Assembly: GCF_027409185.1 (NCBI RefSeq)
Contig: NC_084465.1
Span: 28,437,864 to 28,501,863, forward strand
Source of the DNA: Cynocephalus volans
Lineage: Eukaryota > Chordata > Mammalia > Dermoptera > Cynocephalidae
Length of the DNA stretch: 64,000 nt
Reading direction: 5' to 3'
Shown: in pieces, positions 11,113-22,255 of the stretch
Layout: every line of letters starts with the position of its first letter
Numbering within the stretch: the stretch's first letter is position 1
Notes under the pieces: model-generated
Database searches by the model: none
What the model saw: the letters and a program-made list of their open reading frames with translations, nothing else
What the model was told of the DNA's origin: nothing
Translations under genes and position numbers: made by a program

Positions 11113-12005
11113 TTAAATAGAATCCAGGGGGAAAGAAGAAAAAGGAGGGAAGGAAGGAAGGAGTCAGTGGGGAGGCCACTGCAGTGAGAACAGAGAGGAA
11201 GAGATGGCTGTGATAAAAACTATAAAAAGAAATTAGTGGAATCAGTGTCCATTAGTGTCCAGCTGTCCATTTCTAGGAGAATGATGTTAATTGATAGAAT
11301 TAGGGAAGGGCTGAAAAGAGAGCTTGTTTGGGTAGAAAAGCTAATGGTTTTAATTTTGGACAGGGTAATAACAAGCAAGGGGAGGCATCCTGTTGGAGAG
11401 CCGGAAATGTGTGAATAGGCATAGGTGAAAAGTTGTGTGTGGAATAGAGATTTGTGTCTTATTAGCAAGGAGATGGTGGGTTAAATCACTGCAGTAGGAT
11501 TAGCTGAACAGAGAGTGCAGAGAGAAAAACTGAGAGGTCAAGGACACACTCCTTGGGGGAATAAACACTGTTAGGCAGTGGGAATAGGAGATGGATGCAA
11601 AGTGTCACAAAATCCAAGAGAAAATTTCAAGGAAAGGGATGGTCAACTTTATTACATGCTGCAGAAAATTAGGAAGAAAGAACGAAAGAAAGGCCGTCAG
11701 GTTTTGTGACTAGGGAGTCAGTTGTGATCTTTTGGAACGTGTTTTGTAGTGTGATAAATCCTCTGCTGTCAGCTGGAGGCTTGCACTAGAATTTAAATAT
11801 GCTCCAGTAGCTCCTGAGTTGAAAAGTCATACGTCGGCCTCCATCTTTCCATAAACTACTTTTCTCTCTTTCTCTCTTTGCTGTCACTGCCAAGCCTTCT
11901 GGATTTACACTTGTTTCCACTTCCTCACCTCATATTCACTCCCCAGTCAGCTTCTGTCTGCTTTCTGTACTGACACCTCACCGAATCTTCTGAAACCAGG
12001 GTCAC
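11113..12005. other. Unassigned purine-rich and unique sequence
   Basis: Begins with GGAA/AGG-rich sequence (11130-11165). 'ggggaggccactgcagtgagaacagagaggaagagatgg' resembles an unnamed ancient mammalian repeat also present near 57.04 kb. No gene is seen. Confidence 0.35.
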
Positions 12006-12007
12006 CA

Positions 12008-12368
12008 ACTGTCCTAGTCAGTTTGGGCGGCTGTAACAAAAATACCACAGACAAGGTGGCTTAAACCACGAACATTTATTTCTCACAGTTCTGGAGACCG
12101 GAAGTCCAAGATCAGGGTGCAAGCAAGGTCAGGTTCTGGTTGAAAGCCCACTTCCTGGCTTGCAGACAGTTACCTTCTGACTGAATCCTCATGTGGCAGA
12201 GAGAAAGAGATCATCTCTTGTGTCTCTTCTTATAGAGGCACTAATCCCATTTATGAGGGCTCCACCCTCATGACTGATTACTTCCCAAAGGCTCCACCTC
12301 CTAATACCATCATAAAGAGAGTTAGGGCTCCAACATATGAATTTTGGGGGACACATTCATTCTAGCAC
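12008..12368 (-). repeat. MLT1 MaLR LTR
   Basis: Nearly full-length reversed MLT1: starts 'tgtcctagtcagtttgggcggctgtaac', then 'ggtggcttaaaccacgaacatttatttctcacagttctgg', 'tcttcttatagaggcactaatccc', and ends 'gctccaacatatgaattttgggggacacattcattctagca'. Solo LTR. Confidence 0.85.
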
Positions 12369-12369
12369 C

Positions 12370-14510
12370 AATGATCTTTTTGTTGCTGAATGCAATAAAT
12401 ACTTTCTAGTCCTAGGCACATGTGAGGGACACAGACATAAAAAACCACGATGGCATGTTGCCACCATTGCCATGGGAAGAGAAGAATGGACTGGATGACA
12501 GTGACAAAAGCAGCAGAGACACCTTCTGCCTCTGTCTTTCCGGTGTGCCTCTGTTCCTCCTTGCAAGTCCATGTTCTCTCCAGTTCTGACCTGGCATCAC
12601 CTCTGTTCTTATTTACGATTATTTCCAGGGTGATCTGAACTAGTTCAGTTGCTTCACTTACCACCTGTGGGCTGACGAGTTCTAAATCTCTACATTTAGT
12701 CCAGATAGCTCTGTTAAGCTGCAGGTGCTAAAATGTTGATGAAGAATTAATACTTGTATGGTTAGAAAGGTGCTATACAGGGGTATTACTGGGATGAAAC
12801 GAGATATTTTAGCTAAAATATTTATCTATGTGTGAGTGTAGTTCTGCTATTACCTAAAATCCATAATAATCATGTGAAACTGTTCTAAAGTCTCTGGGAA
12901 TATTTTTATTTATACAAGTAATCCATGAATACATTCTTGTAAATCTTCACTCTCATATTCAACACATTTTGCCAAAAGTAAACAACATTGGCAGTTGAAT
13001 GTGTCCCCTTCACAGATTTTTGTGTACATGTCCACGTATTCCATATGTATATTTTGAACTATGTCATTTTGGTTTGTATTTTTCCCCAGGTGTGCATTTT
13101 AAATGGTTATGACTAGTTAAGGAAGTATACAAGAAACAGTAGCTACAGGTAGGATCCTGATAGATATAGAGAGGAGGAGGAATACTGTTTTTTTTCTTTT
13201 CTGTTAGACTGGAGGGGAGGATCAGAGGAGAGTTGTCAAAACAAATGCTCGGAGGGGAAGATGGTAAATGAAGGGGCTCATGCTGTGGGCTTCTTTTGGA
13301 GGCCAGAGGACTGGTGGGACAAGAGACTTGATGGGAGTGGAAAAGAAGTTAGAATAGTTGTGGGAGAAAAGTATAGAGAGATTAAATGACTGTTGAGCAG
13401 CAGGAACCCCACCTTCCTCATCTCTGTAAGTTAGAAAATATCAATTTGTGGAGAGGAAAAGGTATTCTTGGTGTTTTGTTTTTCTGGTGTCCAGGGACAG
13501 GAAAACAAAAAAGTAGGCTATGAGAATAAGCCAGTTTGGAGTTAACATAGTAGGCACTGACTGTAATATTTAAACCCGAGGAAGACAGGTATTTAAGTGG
13601 TGGAATGAAATATACTTAGAAAGGTGCTTAAATAAGCAAGGAAGTAGAAATCTGATGAGGGAGAAGAAAACCAGGATTGCTGTGTATGGCGGTGTAAGAA
13701 TGATGGTGACACCCTCATGGGTAAGACTATCTGTGTCTTGGTCATTGCAACACACCCAGTGCAGAGTACACAGTTGGAGTCTAATAATTGCTGGTTGAAT
13801 AGATGAGTGAGAACAGGCAGACAAACTGCTAAGTCACTGGGAGAACACTGAGTTGTTAGATGTGTTTTTGTGCCATGTGTTTTAGTGATGATGTAATCCA
13901 GAGTATGGACCATCTGAGGGTTTCATGAAATGCAGTTTAGTCAAGGAGGCTGAGATTAAGGAGTCAAATTGTTCATTGGCTGATCCTAAAATTTCTAAGG
14001 GTATTAACAGGACTATGGCTGTTGGGCAAAAATAAAATCCAAGTGTCTGCAGAAGTAAACGTCTTGAAAAAATAAATATTGATAGAGATTATTTGGAAGT
14101 GATGGTAAAAGTGGTCATGCTCTTCGAATGAAGAGGCTTAGAAAAGGTTGTGGGTGAATGTGTCAGACCCATCTCTGGGTTACTGGTAGTTTCAAAAGTG
14201 AGACAATTCTAGAAGGGAAGTTCCCAACCCATTTGTTTAATGGGCATGCAGCTCCAAGTCAGACCTGCTGGGGTTACAAGGAGCTCTAAGACCTAAGATC
14301 TGTCCTTCACTTCCCTAAAATAGATTGGGTTTGGCCAATGGAGACGCTGATCTTAATCCTATTCCAAATTAGGTGGTTAAATTTTTATCTATGGTCTGGG
14401 AAATTCCTTCTCACTGAGGGGTAGGGACCATGGAGAGGACCAGGGTAAAGAGGGGTTAGAGACAGACTGGTGGACAATGGGATTGAGGCAGAGAAGAATG
14501 TATTGGGTTA
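12370..14510. other. Unassigned intergenic sequence
   Basis: About 2.1 kb without a recognisable gene or clear repeat. Overlapping ORFs on both strands around 12357-12664 and 13570-13913 have no recognisable domains and look like chance frames. Confidence 0.4.
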
Positions 14511-14514
14511 TCTT

Positions 14515-15130
14515 TTTTTTTAAAAAAAGATCTCAATTGGCTTTATTGCAATCATTCCATAAAATAAAGTAAGTGTTCCAATGAGCTGAACAAAACAGGT
14601 TGGCTTTACAGACAGAAAGAGGGCTGAAGAAAGCAGAAAAGTAAAAAAAGAGGATTTGTAATTTCAAAGTTACTTTTCTTGTAAGGCAGGGAAAGGCAGA
14701 CAGAACAATAGAAAAATAACTGATGATTCAACGTCAAAGTTACTTCAGGCTATCCTTTTAGTGTAAGGATTAAAGCAAAGGAACTTCACTGTCATCTCTA
14801 AGATTTAAACTGGCCTGTTTGGGAAATTGGTTCTGATCTCTCTGTTGATGTCTTGGAAGGTCATACTACAACTTAGTTTAGGTTTGGTGACATGAAATTT
14901 TTAGCATGGGTGACTCCATTTTGATTTTTTAGTCTTGTCTGTTGGGGCATAGTGTAGGAACGTAGTTCAAAATAATGGCCTCCTACAATTTTTATTTAAG
15001 AATTCTCCCCTTTTGGGCACACTCTCACCTATGTGAGAGCATCAGCTCTGCTCTCAGATACCATTATTCTTGATCCCTGGTCTCAGCATGCCATTTGTGC
15101 TACTCGTAGATTAAGGGGTCCTCTTCATTT
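14515..15130 (-). repeat. ERV1-like LTR with end of internal region
   Basis: Read on the minus strand: a G-rich polypurine tract like that of gammaretrovirus-type ERVs (AAAAGGGGAGAA, + about 15005-15016), then an LTR starting TGTAGGAGG (+ end about 14988), a body with 'acaagaaaagtaactttgaaa', and an AATAAA polyadenylation signal before 'gccaattgagatc' (+ 14531-14549). The layout and phrases fit an ERV1 LTR. No intact retroviral ORF is present, and the assignment rests on pattern recall. Confidence 0.55.
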
Positions 15131-15560
15131 TCATGTATTTCACTGAACTTTTGTTGTCTGGTTATTTTTTGATGAAGGAAAGTATTTGAGATAGAGTGGA
15201 GATTATCTTTGTCCTCTTGTCCAGAATATGTAAGCATAAATTACAAATTTGCTTTCAAAAGCCAAGCTCAAATAATACAATTTATTATAGACTTTTCAAA
15301 TGAAATAAACTTTATGTGCTTTGCAAGTCACTTCCAAATTCGTATGCCTAGATCACTTCACATTTAAAAAAAATTACAGTGATACAAGAAACTCTCCAAA
15401 TTATCATGTGGGGGATGCTAATAACCTATTAGAAAGCAAAAAGGAAATGAAAACAATTCAAAATGGGTTTACCAATCTGAGATAAAACCAATAGTGATTA
15501 GGGATGAAAAAGTTTTCATGCAATGGTTTTCAAATGGTAACTATGTAAACTCTCTATTGC
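15131..15560. other. Unassigned sequence, possibly L1 fragment
   Basis: AT-rich. The segment after 15370 ('aaaaattacagtgatacaagaaactctcc') could be an eroded L1 but is not assignable. Confidence 0.3.
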
Positions 15561-15569
15561 TATCCACAA

Positions 15570-16621
15570 AAATGGGGTGATTAACACAATAAAGGCTATA
15601 TACAACAAACCCACAGTTAATATCACACTGAATGGACAGAAATTGGAGGCTTTTCCTCTAAGATCTGGAACAAGACAAGGATGCTCACTTTCCCCACTCT
15701 TATTCAACATAGTACTGAAAGTTCTAGCCAGTGGAATAATCCCTAACAAAATACCAATGACATTCTTCACAGAAATAGAAAAAAAGATCTTGAAATTTGT
15801 ACAGAACCACAAAAGACTCCATATAGCTAAAGTAATCTTGAACAAAAAGAAGAAAGTTGGAGGCATCATACTTTTGACTTCAAAATATACTCTAAAGCTA
15901 TAGTAATCAAGATAGCATGGTACTCGTATAAAAATAGACAGATAGACCAAAGGAATAGAATAGAGAGCCCAGAAATAAACACATGCGCTTACAGCCAACT
16001 TATTTTTGACAAAGGTGCCAAGAATATACACTGGGGAAAGGACAGCCTCTTCAACAAATGGTGCTGGGAAAACTGGATATCCACATGCAGAAGATTGACA
16101 CTAGACCCTTATCTCACACAATACACAGAAGTCAACTCAAAATGGATTAAAGATCTAAATTTAAGACTGAAAACCATGAAACTACTCGAAGAAAGCATAG
16201 GGGAAACACCACACGAGAGGAGAGTGGTTAGCACTTTTTTGAATGAGACTACAAAGGCACAGGCAACTAAAGCAAAAATACACGAATGATACTACATGAA
16301 ACTGAAAAGCTTCTGCACAGCAAGGGACACTATCAACAAAATGAAGAGACAAATGACAAAATGGGCGAAAGTATTTGCAAACTACACATCAGGCAAGGGG
16401 CTAATATCCAGAATATACAAGGAACTCAAACGACTCAAAAGCAACCCCCCCAAATAATCCAGTTAAAAAGTGGTTAAAGGACCTGAATAGACATTTCTCA
16501 AAAGAAGACATAAAAATGGCCAACAAGAACATGAAAAAATGCTCAAAATCACTAATCCTCAGGGAAAGCAAATTAAAGCCACAATGAGATATCATCTCAC
16601 CCCAGTTAGAATGGCTATTTT
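15570..16621 (+). repeat. L1 ORF2 region, left part of split L1
   Basis: Sense L1 ORF2. A frame from 15577 holds the reverse-transcriptase segment [13 protein letters not shown] (about 15679-15717). At about 15750 the sequence jumps from 'ctagccagtggaata' to 'aaaataccaatgacattcttcacagaaatagaaaaa', so the stretch that normally holds the catalytic FADD motif is deleted. The later part runs through 'ttcaacaaatggtgctgggaaaactggatatccacatgc'. It stops at 16621, where a younger L1 is inserted, and continues at 17137. Confidence 0.85.
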
Positions 16622-17049
16622 CAGCCAAGAGTTGGAACCAGCCCAAATGCCCATCATCAGAAGAGTGGATACGGAAAATGTGGTACATCTACACAATGGA
16701 ATACTACTCAGCTATAAAAACGAATGAAATACTGCCATTTGCAACAACATGGATGGACCTCGAGAGAATTATATTAAGTGAAACAAGTCAGGCACAGAAA
16801 GAGAAATACCACATGTTCTCACTTATTGCTGGGAGCTAAAAATTAATATATAAATTCACACACACACATACACACATACACACACAAACCAGGGGGGGGG
16901 GGGAAGAAGATATAACAACCACAATTATTTGAAGTTGATACAACAAACAAATAGAAAGGACATGGTTGGGGGTGAGGGGGGGAGGGAGAAGGGAGGGAGG
17001 TTTTGGTGATGGGGAGCATTAATCAGCTACAATGTATATCGACAAAATA

Positions 17050-17080
<31 letters not shown>

Positions 17081-17091
17081 TAAATAAATAA

Positions 17092-17122
<31 letters not shown>
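16622..17122 (+). mobile_element. Young 5'-truncated L1 with long A tail
   Basis: About 500 bp of L1 3' end ('agttggaaccagcccaaatgcccatc' to 'aatgtatatcgacaaaataaaatt'), then an A tract (17055-17080), TAAA units (17081-17094) and more A to 17122. A perfect 14-bp TSD, AGAATGGCTATTTT, flanks it at 16608-16621 and 17123-17136. The 3' UTR contains a CA-rich stretch (16857-16887) and a G12 run. The perfect TSD and long tail suggest a recent insertion. Confidence 0.88.
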
Positions 17123-17125
<3 letters not shown>

Positions 17126-17800
17126 ATGGCTATTTTCAACAAGACAGAAAATAGCAAAGGCTGGCAAGGATGTGGAGAAAAGGGATCCCTTCTACATAGT
17201 TGGTAGGAATGTAAATTGGTACATCCATTGTGGAAAACAGTATGGAGGTTCCTCCGAAAAAGAAAAACAGATCTGCCTTATGACTTGGCTATCCCACTAC
17301 TAGGTATATGCCCAAAGGAAAAGAAATCAATATTTCAAAAAGACACCTGCGCTCACATGTTCGTTGCAATGCTATTCACAACAGCCAAGAGAGGGAATCA
17401 ATCGAAATGCCCATCAACAGACGAATGTATAAAATAAACTGGCATATATATACATAGTGGAATACTACTCAGCTATAGAAAGAAATGATATTCTATTATT
17501 TGCAGCAACATGGATGAAACTGGAAGCCATCATGTTAAGTGAAGTAAGTCAGGCTCTGAAAGACAAATACCACATTATCTCACTCATGGGGAATTTTAAA
17601 AAAGTGGTTCACATAGAGTAGAGAGTAGAATAATGGTTACCAGAAGGGAGGTGGGGAGGAGTACAGGTGGACTAACGGGCACAAAATTATGCCGTCTACC
17701 CTAAGCGAATCATTGTGCAGTATACACATGTATTGAAACAACTCACTGTACCCCACAAATATGTACAAGTAAATGTTAAAATTTTTTAAAAAAAGGTTGA
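17123..17800 (+). repeat. L1 3' end, right part of split L1
   Basis: Continues the L1 interrupted at 16621: 'gctggcaaggatgtggagaaaagggatccc', 'ccactactaggtatatgcccaaagg', then a 3' UTR with 'gtggttcacatagagtagagagtagaataatgg' and 'caactcactgtaccccacaaatatgtacaagtaaa'. Ends near 17795 in an A-rich tail. Confidence 0.85.
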
Positions 17801-18097
17801 AAAAGACGTTCCATTTATTTTCCCTACTGTGGAATCAATCTTTACAACATTCCAATGTGGATTTCCCACCAAACTGAACATGTGGTATAATTTCCCGGCT
17901 GCTTCTCCTGATTGTTGATTCTCTCAGCTCTAAAGTTTTCTGCCCATTATATCACAATTCTTGTCTCTTCCTATGTGGAAGTTATACAGTTTGACTGGGC
18001 TGTTAGCACTTGTAGGGTAGGTTTTTCTTAAAATATTTTTATTGGCATAAATTCTGTAATCAATACATCTCCCAACATTTGCCTTTGTACACTATGC
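17801..18097. other. Unassigned intergenic sequence
   Basis: Nothing recognised. Confidence 0.4.
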
Positions 18098-18280
18098 CAG
18101 TAGCTCCCAAACTTTACTGCACATTCCACGTTGGAATCTCCTGATGGTTTTAAAAGTATACTGATGGCTGGCTCCCACCCCCAGGTATTTTGATTTAATG
18201 GGTATGGAATGTGACTGAACACTGAGATTTTTAAAATTCCCCAGATGATTCTCATGTGCAGCAAAATTTGGGCACCACTG
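18098..18280 (+). mobile_element. MER5A-type hAT-Charlie MITE
   Basis: Terminal inverted repeats CAGTAGCTCCCAAA... and ...GGGCACCACTG enclose 'tgcacattccacgttggaatctcctgatgg', 'ggctcccacccccagg' and 'ccccagatgattctcatgtgcag'. This is the classic MER5A layout. Non-autonomous and inactive. Confidence 0.8.
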
Positions 18281-19938
18281 TGCTACACTATTTTTTAAGG
18301 AATTTAAGTAGCCTAAGCCACTCCCTGACTATACAGGACGAGCGTTAACCCACATGAGTCACTAGGACAGGAAGAATAGAACTATTAAATTGCACAGTAG
18401 CATGCAAAGGCAAGTAGTAAGAAATGTTCCAATGACATCATTTAAATACTTTTTACTACATTTTTTTTCAGTTCTGAATTTATTTAATCCCATTATTCTT
18501 AGCTTTGGGCTAAATGCTTTCTCTTCTTGGCATTAATACCTTTTACATATGTTTGTAACTTTATCTCTTCACTCTGTCATTTATTGGCAGGTTCTGCGTG
18601 TTTAACTTCTTGCTCTTTTTTTTTTTCTTTTGATGAATGAATCCCTGAAGGCTCCTACTTATGCTTTGCTAGACCTGAGCGCTACTGTCCACAGGTGTCT
18701 TGTGTAATTTGAACATTACGTAGGACTACATGGTCTCAGCAGGCAGTGAGGAAAGGCAGTCTTTGACCTTGATACCCAGTCCAAATCAGCACTGACCTGT
18801 TTTTCACTTACGTCATTGGAAACTAATCTCTAATTTGTTTTCAATTATCATTCCAAGATATCTCCCCATTTCTTCACTGCTGTTCCTCCTTGCCATCTGT
18901 TGCTTTCCAGGCTTCTCTGTTATTGCCTAACTATGTAGAAAAGAATTCCCCCAGAGGTATTGGATTGCATTTTTTTAAGATTTAGAAAATGTTCATGTTT
19001 ATTAATGAACTATGTGAGCAGTTTGTTTCTGGGGCAGCCTGTTTATGTAGTGCTCCTTATTGCTTTGCCAAGATACTATTTGAAATATGACTTAATATGC
19101 CTTGAACTTCCTTTGGAAACTATTAATATGTTAAATAATGCCAGAACCAAAGCAACAATAGCCCATATCACAATTGCCTTAAATGGACAGGCTTAAGGCT
19201 TTTTATTTTTTTACACACAGCTCTACCTAATGCCTACATTTCTTTTACTCACTTTTCTGGTTATAAAAATAATATATTATAATTTAAAAAATGTTGAAAT
19301 TACAGAATTTTTTCCTACAAAAATCAAATTTATTTTTCAGCATATTTTTCATTTAGATAAAATCTTTGGTGAGGTGTGCACCAATCCGGAAGTATACATG
19401 AAGATTGATCACCCACTTATTCAGCATATTTTTTTCTTTTCTTTTCCAAATCAGAACATGACAACAGCACACAGTCTTTGTCCGCCCATCAATGAGGTCA
19501 ACATCTGTGTCAGCATATTTTCATTGGGTACAATATTTATTATTTATTTCTCTTGTTTTTTATTTTTCCCCCCACGCATTACTGCCTTCAATTGCTTTTT
19601 ATTTTCTATTTTTTTATAAATTGTATTTCTTTATAAAGATCACTTATGCTTTTCAATTCTTTTGAATTGAACATGAATTTGTGTGTTGTTGTAATGAACT
19701 TAAATCAGACTCTTCTGAAAAGTGCAATGTCTCTATTTATATGATTTACCAAGCATTCAGAAATTTGCAGCAAAATTTCCTTTTATACTGATGATATTGA
19801 TTCTCTGTGCTTAGTGGAAAAATATAAGCTGCCAACAGTATAATTTTATCAAAGTCCTCAGAATAAAAAGGTTCAAGTAGTTGTGGGCAGTCTGAACTTT
19901 TTTTTAAAGACTCATTTTTTTAAACAGACTATTATTTT
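18281..19938. other. Unassigned intergenic sequence
   Basis: About 1.7 kb, strongly T-rich in its second half. No gene, and the 78-aa and 129-aa ORFs here show no known domain. Confidence 0.4.
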
Positions 19939-19939
19939 T

Positions 19940-20040
19940 TGTTTTTATTTTTTGGCAGCTGGCCAGTACAGGGATGCAAACCCTTGACTTTGGTGCCATC
20001 AGCACAATGCTCTTACCAAGTGAGCTAACCCGACAGCCAG
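19940..20040 (-). mobile_element. tRNA-derived SINE (CYN-like)
   Basis: On the minus strand: 'tggctgtcgggttagctcacttggtaagagcattgtgctgatggcaccaaag...gtactggccagctgcc' followed by an A-rich tail. Box A-like (GTTAGCTCACTTGG) and box B-like segments derive from a tRNA. It matches the colugo CYN SINE pattern. Flanking duplication not clear. Confidence 0.75.
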
Positions 20041-20044
20041 AATA

Positions 20045-20200
20045 TTTTATTTTAAAGTAGGAGAGAAATCACCTATAATTAGGAAGTAACTACTGTCGAT
20101 GTTTTGGTATATTTCTCCTCACTCTTTTTTCTGTACATATTTCTTTCAGCTTTTAAAAGAATTTTTGCAAGCAGGAGGATTGCTGACATAAGAAAATTTT
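20045..20200. repeat. Old L1M fragment, left of insertion
   Basis: 'cacctataattaggaagtaactactgtcgatgttttggtatatttctcc' belongs to a widespread old LINE-1 type. It continues after the L1 insertion at 20884. Confidence 0.5.
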
Positions 20201-20883
20201 TTAAATATGGAAACATAATTGAATATACATATTTTGGGCATACAGTGTTGACTATGAGTATTTGTGCACTGTATGTGATGATCACATTAATGTTATTAGT
20301 ATGTTCATTATTACAAATCATGATTATTCTTTGTGTCCCTTACCCATTTTCTCCCTAACCCCCCTCCCCCTCCCCCTCTCCCACCTCTAGTAACCATAGG
20401 TCTGTTCTTTCCTTCTGAAAGTTCAACGTATTATTGTGGCCGGCCTTCCTTCCTTCCTTCCTTCCTTCCTTCCTTCCTTCCTTCCTTCCTTCCTTCCTTC
20501 CTTCCTTCCTTCCTAGCTCCCATTTATGAGTTAGGACATGTGGTATTTCTCTTTTTGTGCCTGGCTTATTTCACTTATAATTTCCTCCAGTTCATGCATG
20601 TTGCTAAGAATGGTGGAATTTCATTCTTTTTTATGGCTGAGTAGTATTCCATTGTGTATATATACCACATTATCCTTATCCAGTCATCTGTCAATGGACA
20701 TTTAGATTGGTTCTATGTCTTGGCTATTGTGAATAGAGCTGCGATGATCATGGGAGTGCAGGTATCCTTTTGGCATGATGATTTCCATTCCTTTGGGTAT
20801 ATACCCAGAAGTGGGACTGCTGGATCATATGGTAGTTCTATCTAGTTGTTTGAGAAACCTCCATAGTTTTTCAACTTTTTATG
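20201..20883 (-). mobile_element. Lineage-specific L1 3' end
   Basis: Minus-strand L1: the 3' UTR begins 'gaatatacatattttgggcatacagtgttgac', contains a (CTTC)n tract at 20444-20514, then the ORF2 3' end ('tggctgagtagtattccattgtgtatatatacc'). It ends at 20883. A 10-bp TSD, AGAAAATTTT, is at 20191-20200 and 20884-20893. It is the same L1 3' UTR family as at 5232-5436 and 54140-54360. Confidence 0.8.
20444..20514 (+). repeat. (CTTC)n microsatellite inside L1 3' UTR
   Basis: About 17-18 uninterrupted tetranucleotide units; GGAA on the opposite strand. A purine-rich GGAA/GAAA tract occurs at the same place in the L1 copy at 54133-54190, so it is part of that L1 family. Confidence 0.9.
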
Positions 20884-21800
20884 AGAAAATTTTAAGCATA
20901 TAGAAAATTGAAAGACTAACACAAGGAACACTCATATGCCTACTATCTGGGTTGAATAGTTATTAGGAATTTGTCATAAATGAGTCATCTGCCTCTCTGT
21001 AACTCTCTTTGTATCTTTCAGGAGAGTGAACCATGCCTTTTTCTTTCCAAAAAGAAAAAAAAAAATCCATTCTCTTATATAACCATATAACATTATCATC
21101 AAAATTAATAACTCCCCCATATAACTTAATACCCAGTCCATATTTAAAATGTCCTCAATTTCCCCCAAATGTCTTTTATAACAACTTAAAAATTTTTTAA
21201 AGCAAGAAACAATCAAAAATGGCCATTGAGTTGGTTGTTATGTTTCTTTAGTCTCTTCTCATGACATTGCCTTTCAAAAAGACCAATCTTGTAGAGTGTC
21301 CCACATTCTGGTGGGTGATTATTTCCTCAAGGTGACATTTACCTTGTTCTCCTGTTCCCTGTATTTCCTATAAAGTGGAAGGTACAGCAAAGGCCTCAGA
21401 TAGCCATAATTAACAACAGTTTATTGTAGGATAGTGTTTTTGACAAGACTGCTTCATAGGTGATGCTACGGAGCTCATATTGGTCATGTCAAGGGGCACA
21501 TAATATCAGGTTGTCCCTCTAGGAGAGATGCTGTTTGCTTCCCTGGTTAAAGTGGTACAGCCACATCCCTTCATTTCCCCCCCCCCCCCCCCGTGATGGA
21601 CAAGTAACCTGTGGGGTGAAATTTTGGCACCTTTGCATATATCCAGTCCCTCATCACCTTTTCACCCAATGGTTTTAGCATTTACAGAAATTCTTGCCTG
21701 AATTATTTCATTGGGGGTTGCGAAACAGTGATTTTCTAATTCTATAGTCTACACTTATTAGCTGAAATTATTCTCTAAAAAAAGATCTTTCCCAAATAAA
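20884..21800. repeat. Old L1M 3' UTR-like fragment
   Basis: 'aagcatatagaaaattgaaagactaacacaaggaacactc', 'gtagagtgtcccacattctgg', 'ttgttctcctgttccctgtatttcctataaa' and 'gcttcataggtgatgctac' appear in the order of an ancient L1M 3' region. A run of 16 C lies at 21577-21592. Confidence 0.6.
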
Positions 21801-22159
21801 CTTTGGCTTCTCCTAAAAAGGCAGGAGAATTAATTTCCCTTTACGTGTCAATTTTCAGAGTAAATAATTAATGTAATGTTGCACAATTTTTTTAAGACAC
21901 AAATTTGAGAACATAATGCATAAAAGTTTTGATATTTCTTTTTGATTACTATACTAGAGTTAGCATTTTCTCATATCTGGGTGATACTGACTGAGAATGA
22001 CTTGTGAATATCTCCTTTAATGACTACATACAATTTCCCTGAATGGTTCTATCAAAATTTTCTTTACTGTTCTTTTCTATTAAACATTTAGAATGTTTCT
22101 GGTTCAATGTCACAGATTAGATTTTGAAACATTTTGTGACTGAGTCTTTGTTTAAATTT
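21801..22159. other. Unassigned intergenic sequence
   Basis: AT-rich; nothing assigned. Confidence 0.4.
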
Positions 22160-22173
22160 TGGATTCTTTCTTT

Positions 22174-22241
22174 TTTTTGGTGGCTGGCTGGTATGGGGAT
22201 CTGAATCCTTGACCTTGGTGTTATAACGCTTATCACACTGC
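22174..22241 (-). mobile_element. Truncated CYN-like SINE with TSD
   Basis: A minus-strand SINE fragment ('gcgttataacaccaaggtcaaggattcagatccccataccagccagccacc' plus poly-A). The TSD is TGGATTCTTTCTTT (22160-22173) and TGGATTATTTCTTT (22242-22255), one mismatch. The 5' part of the tRNA-like head is missing. Confidence 0.75.
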
Positions 22242-22255
22242 TGGATTATTTCTTT

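Noticed and set aside
15516-16031. 171-codon minus-strand ORF
   Set aside because: It is antisense to L1 ORF2, an accidental frame.
19940-20040. Possible tRNA gene (also at the other SINE sites)
   Set aside because: Only tRNA-like boxes are kept, the cloverleaf is not, and A-rich tails and TSDs show retroposed SINEs.
20444-20514. CRISPR-like regular repeat
   Set aside because: A tetranucleotide microsatellite with no spacers, in a mammalian genome.
20333-20644. 103-codon ORF with repeated FLPS units
   Set aside because: Translation of the (CTTC)n tract inside an L1 3'UTR.
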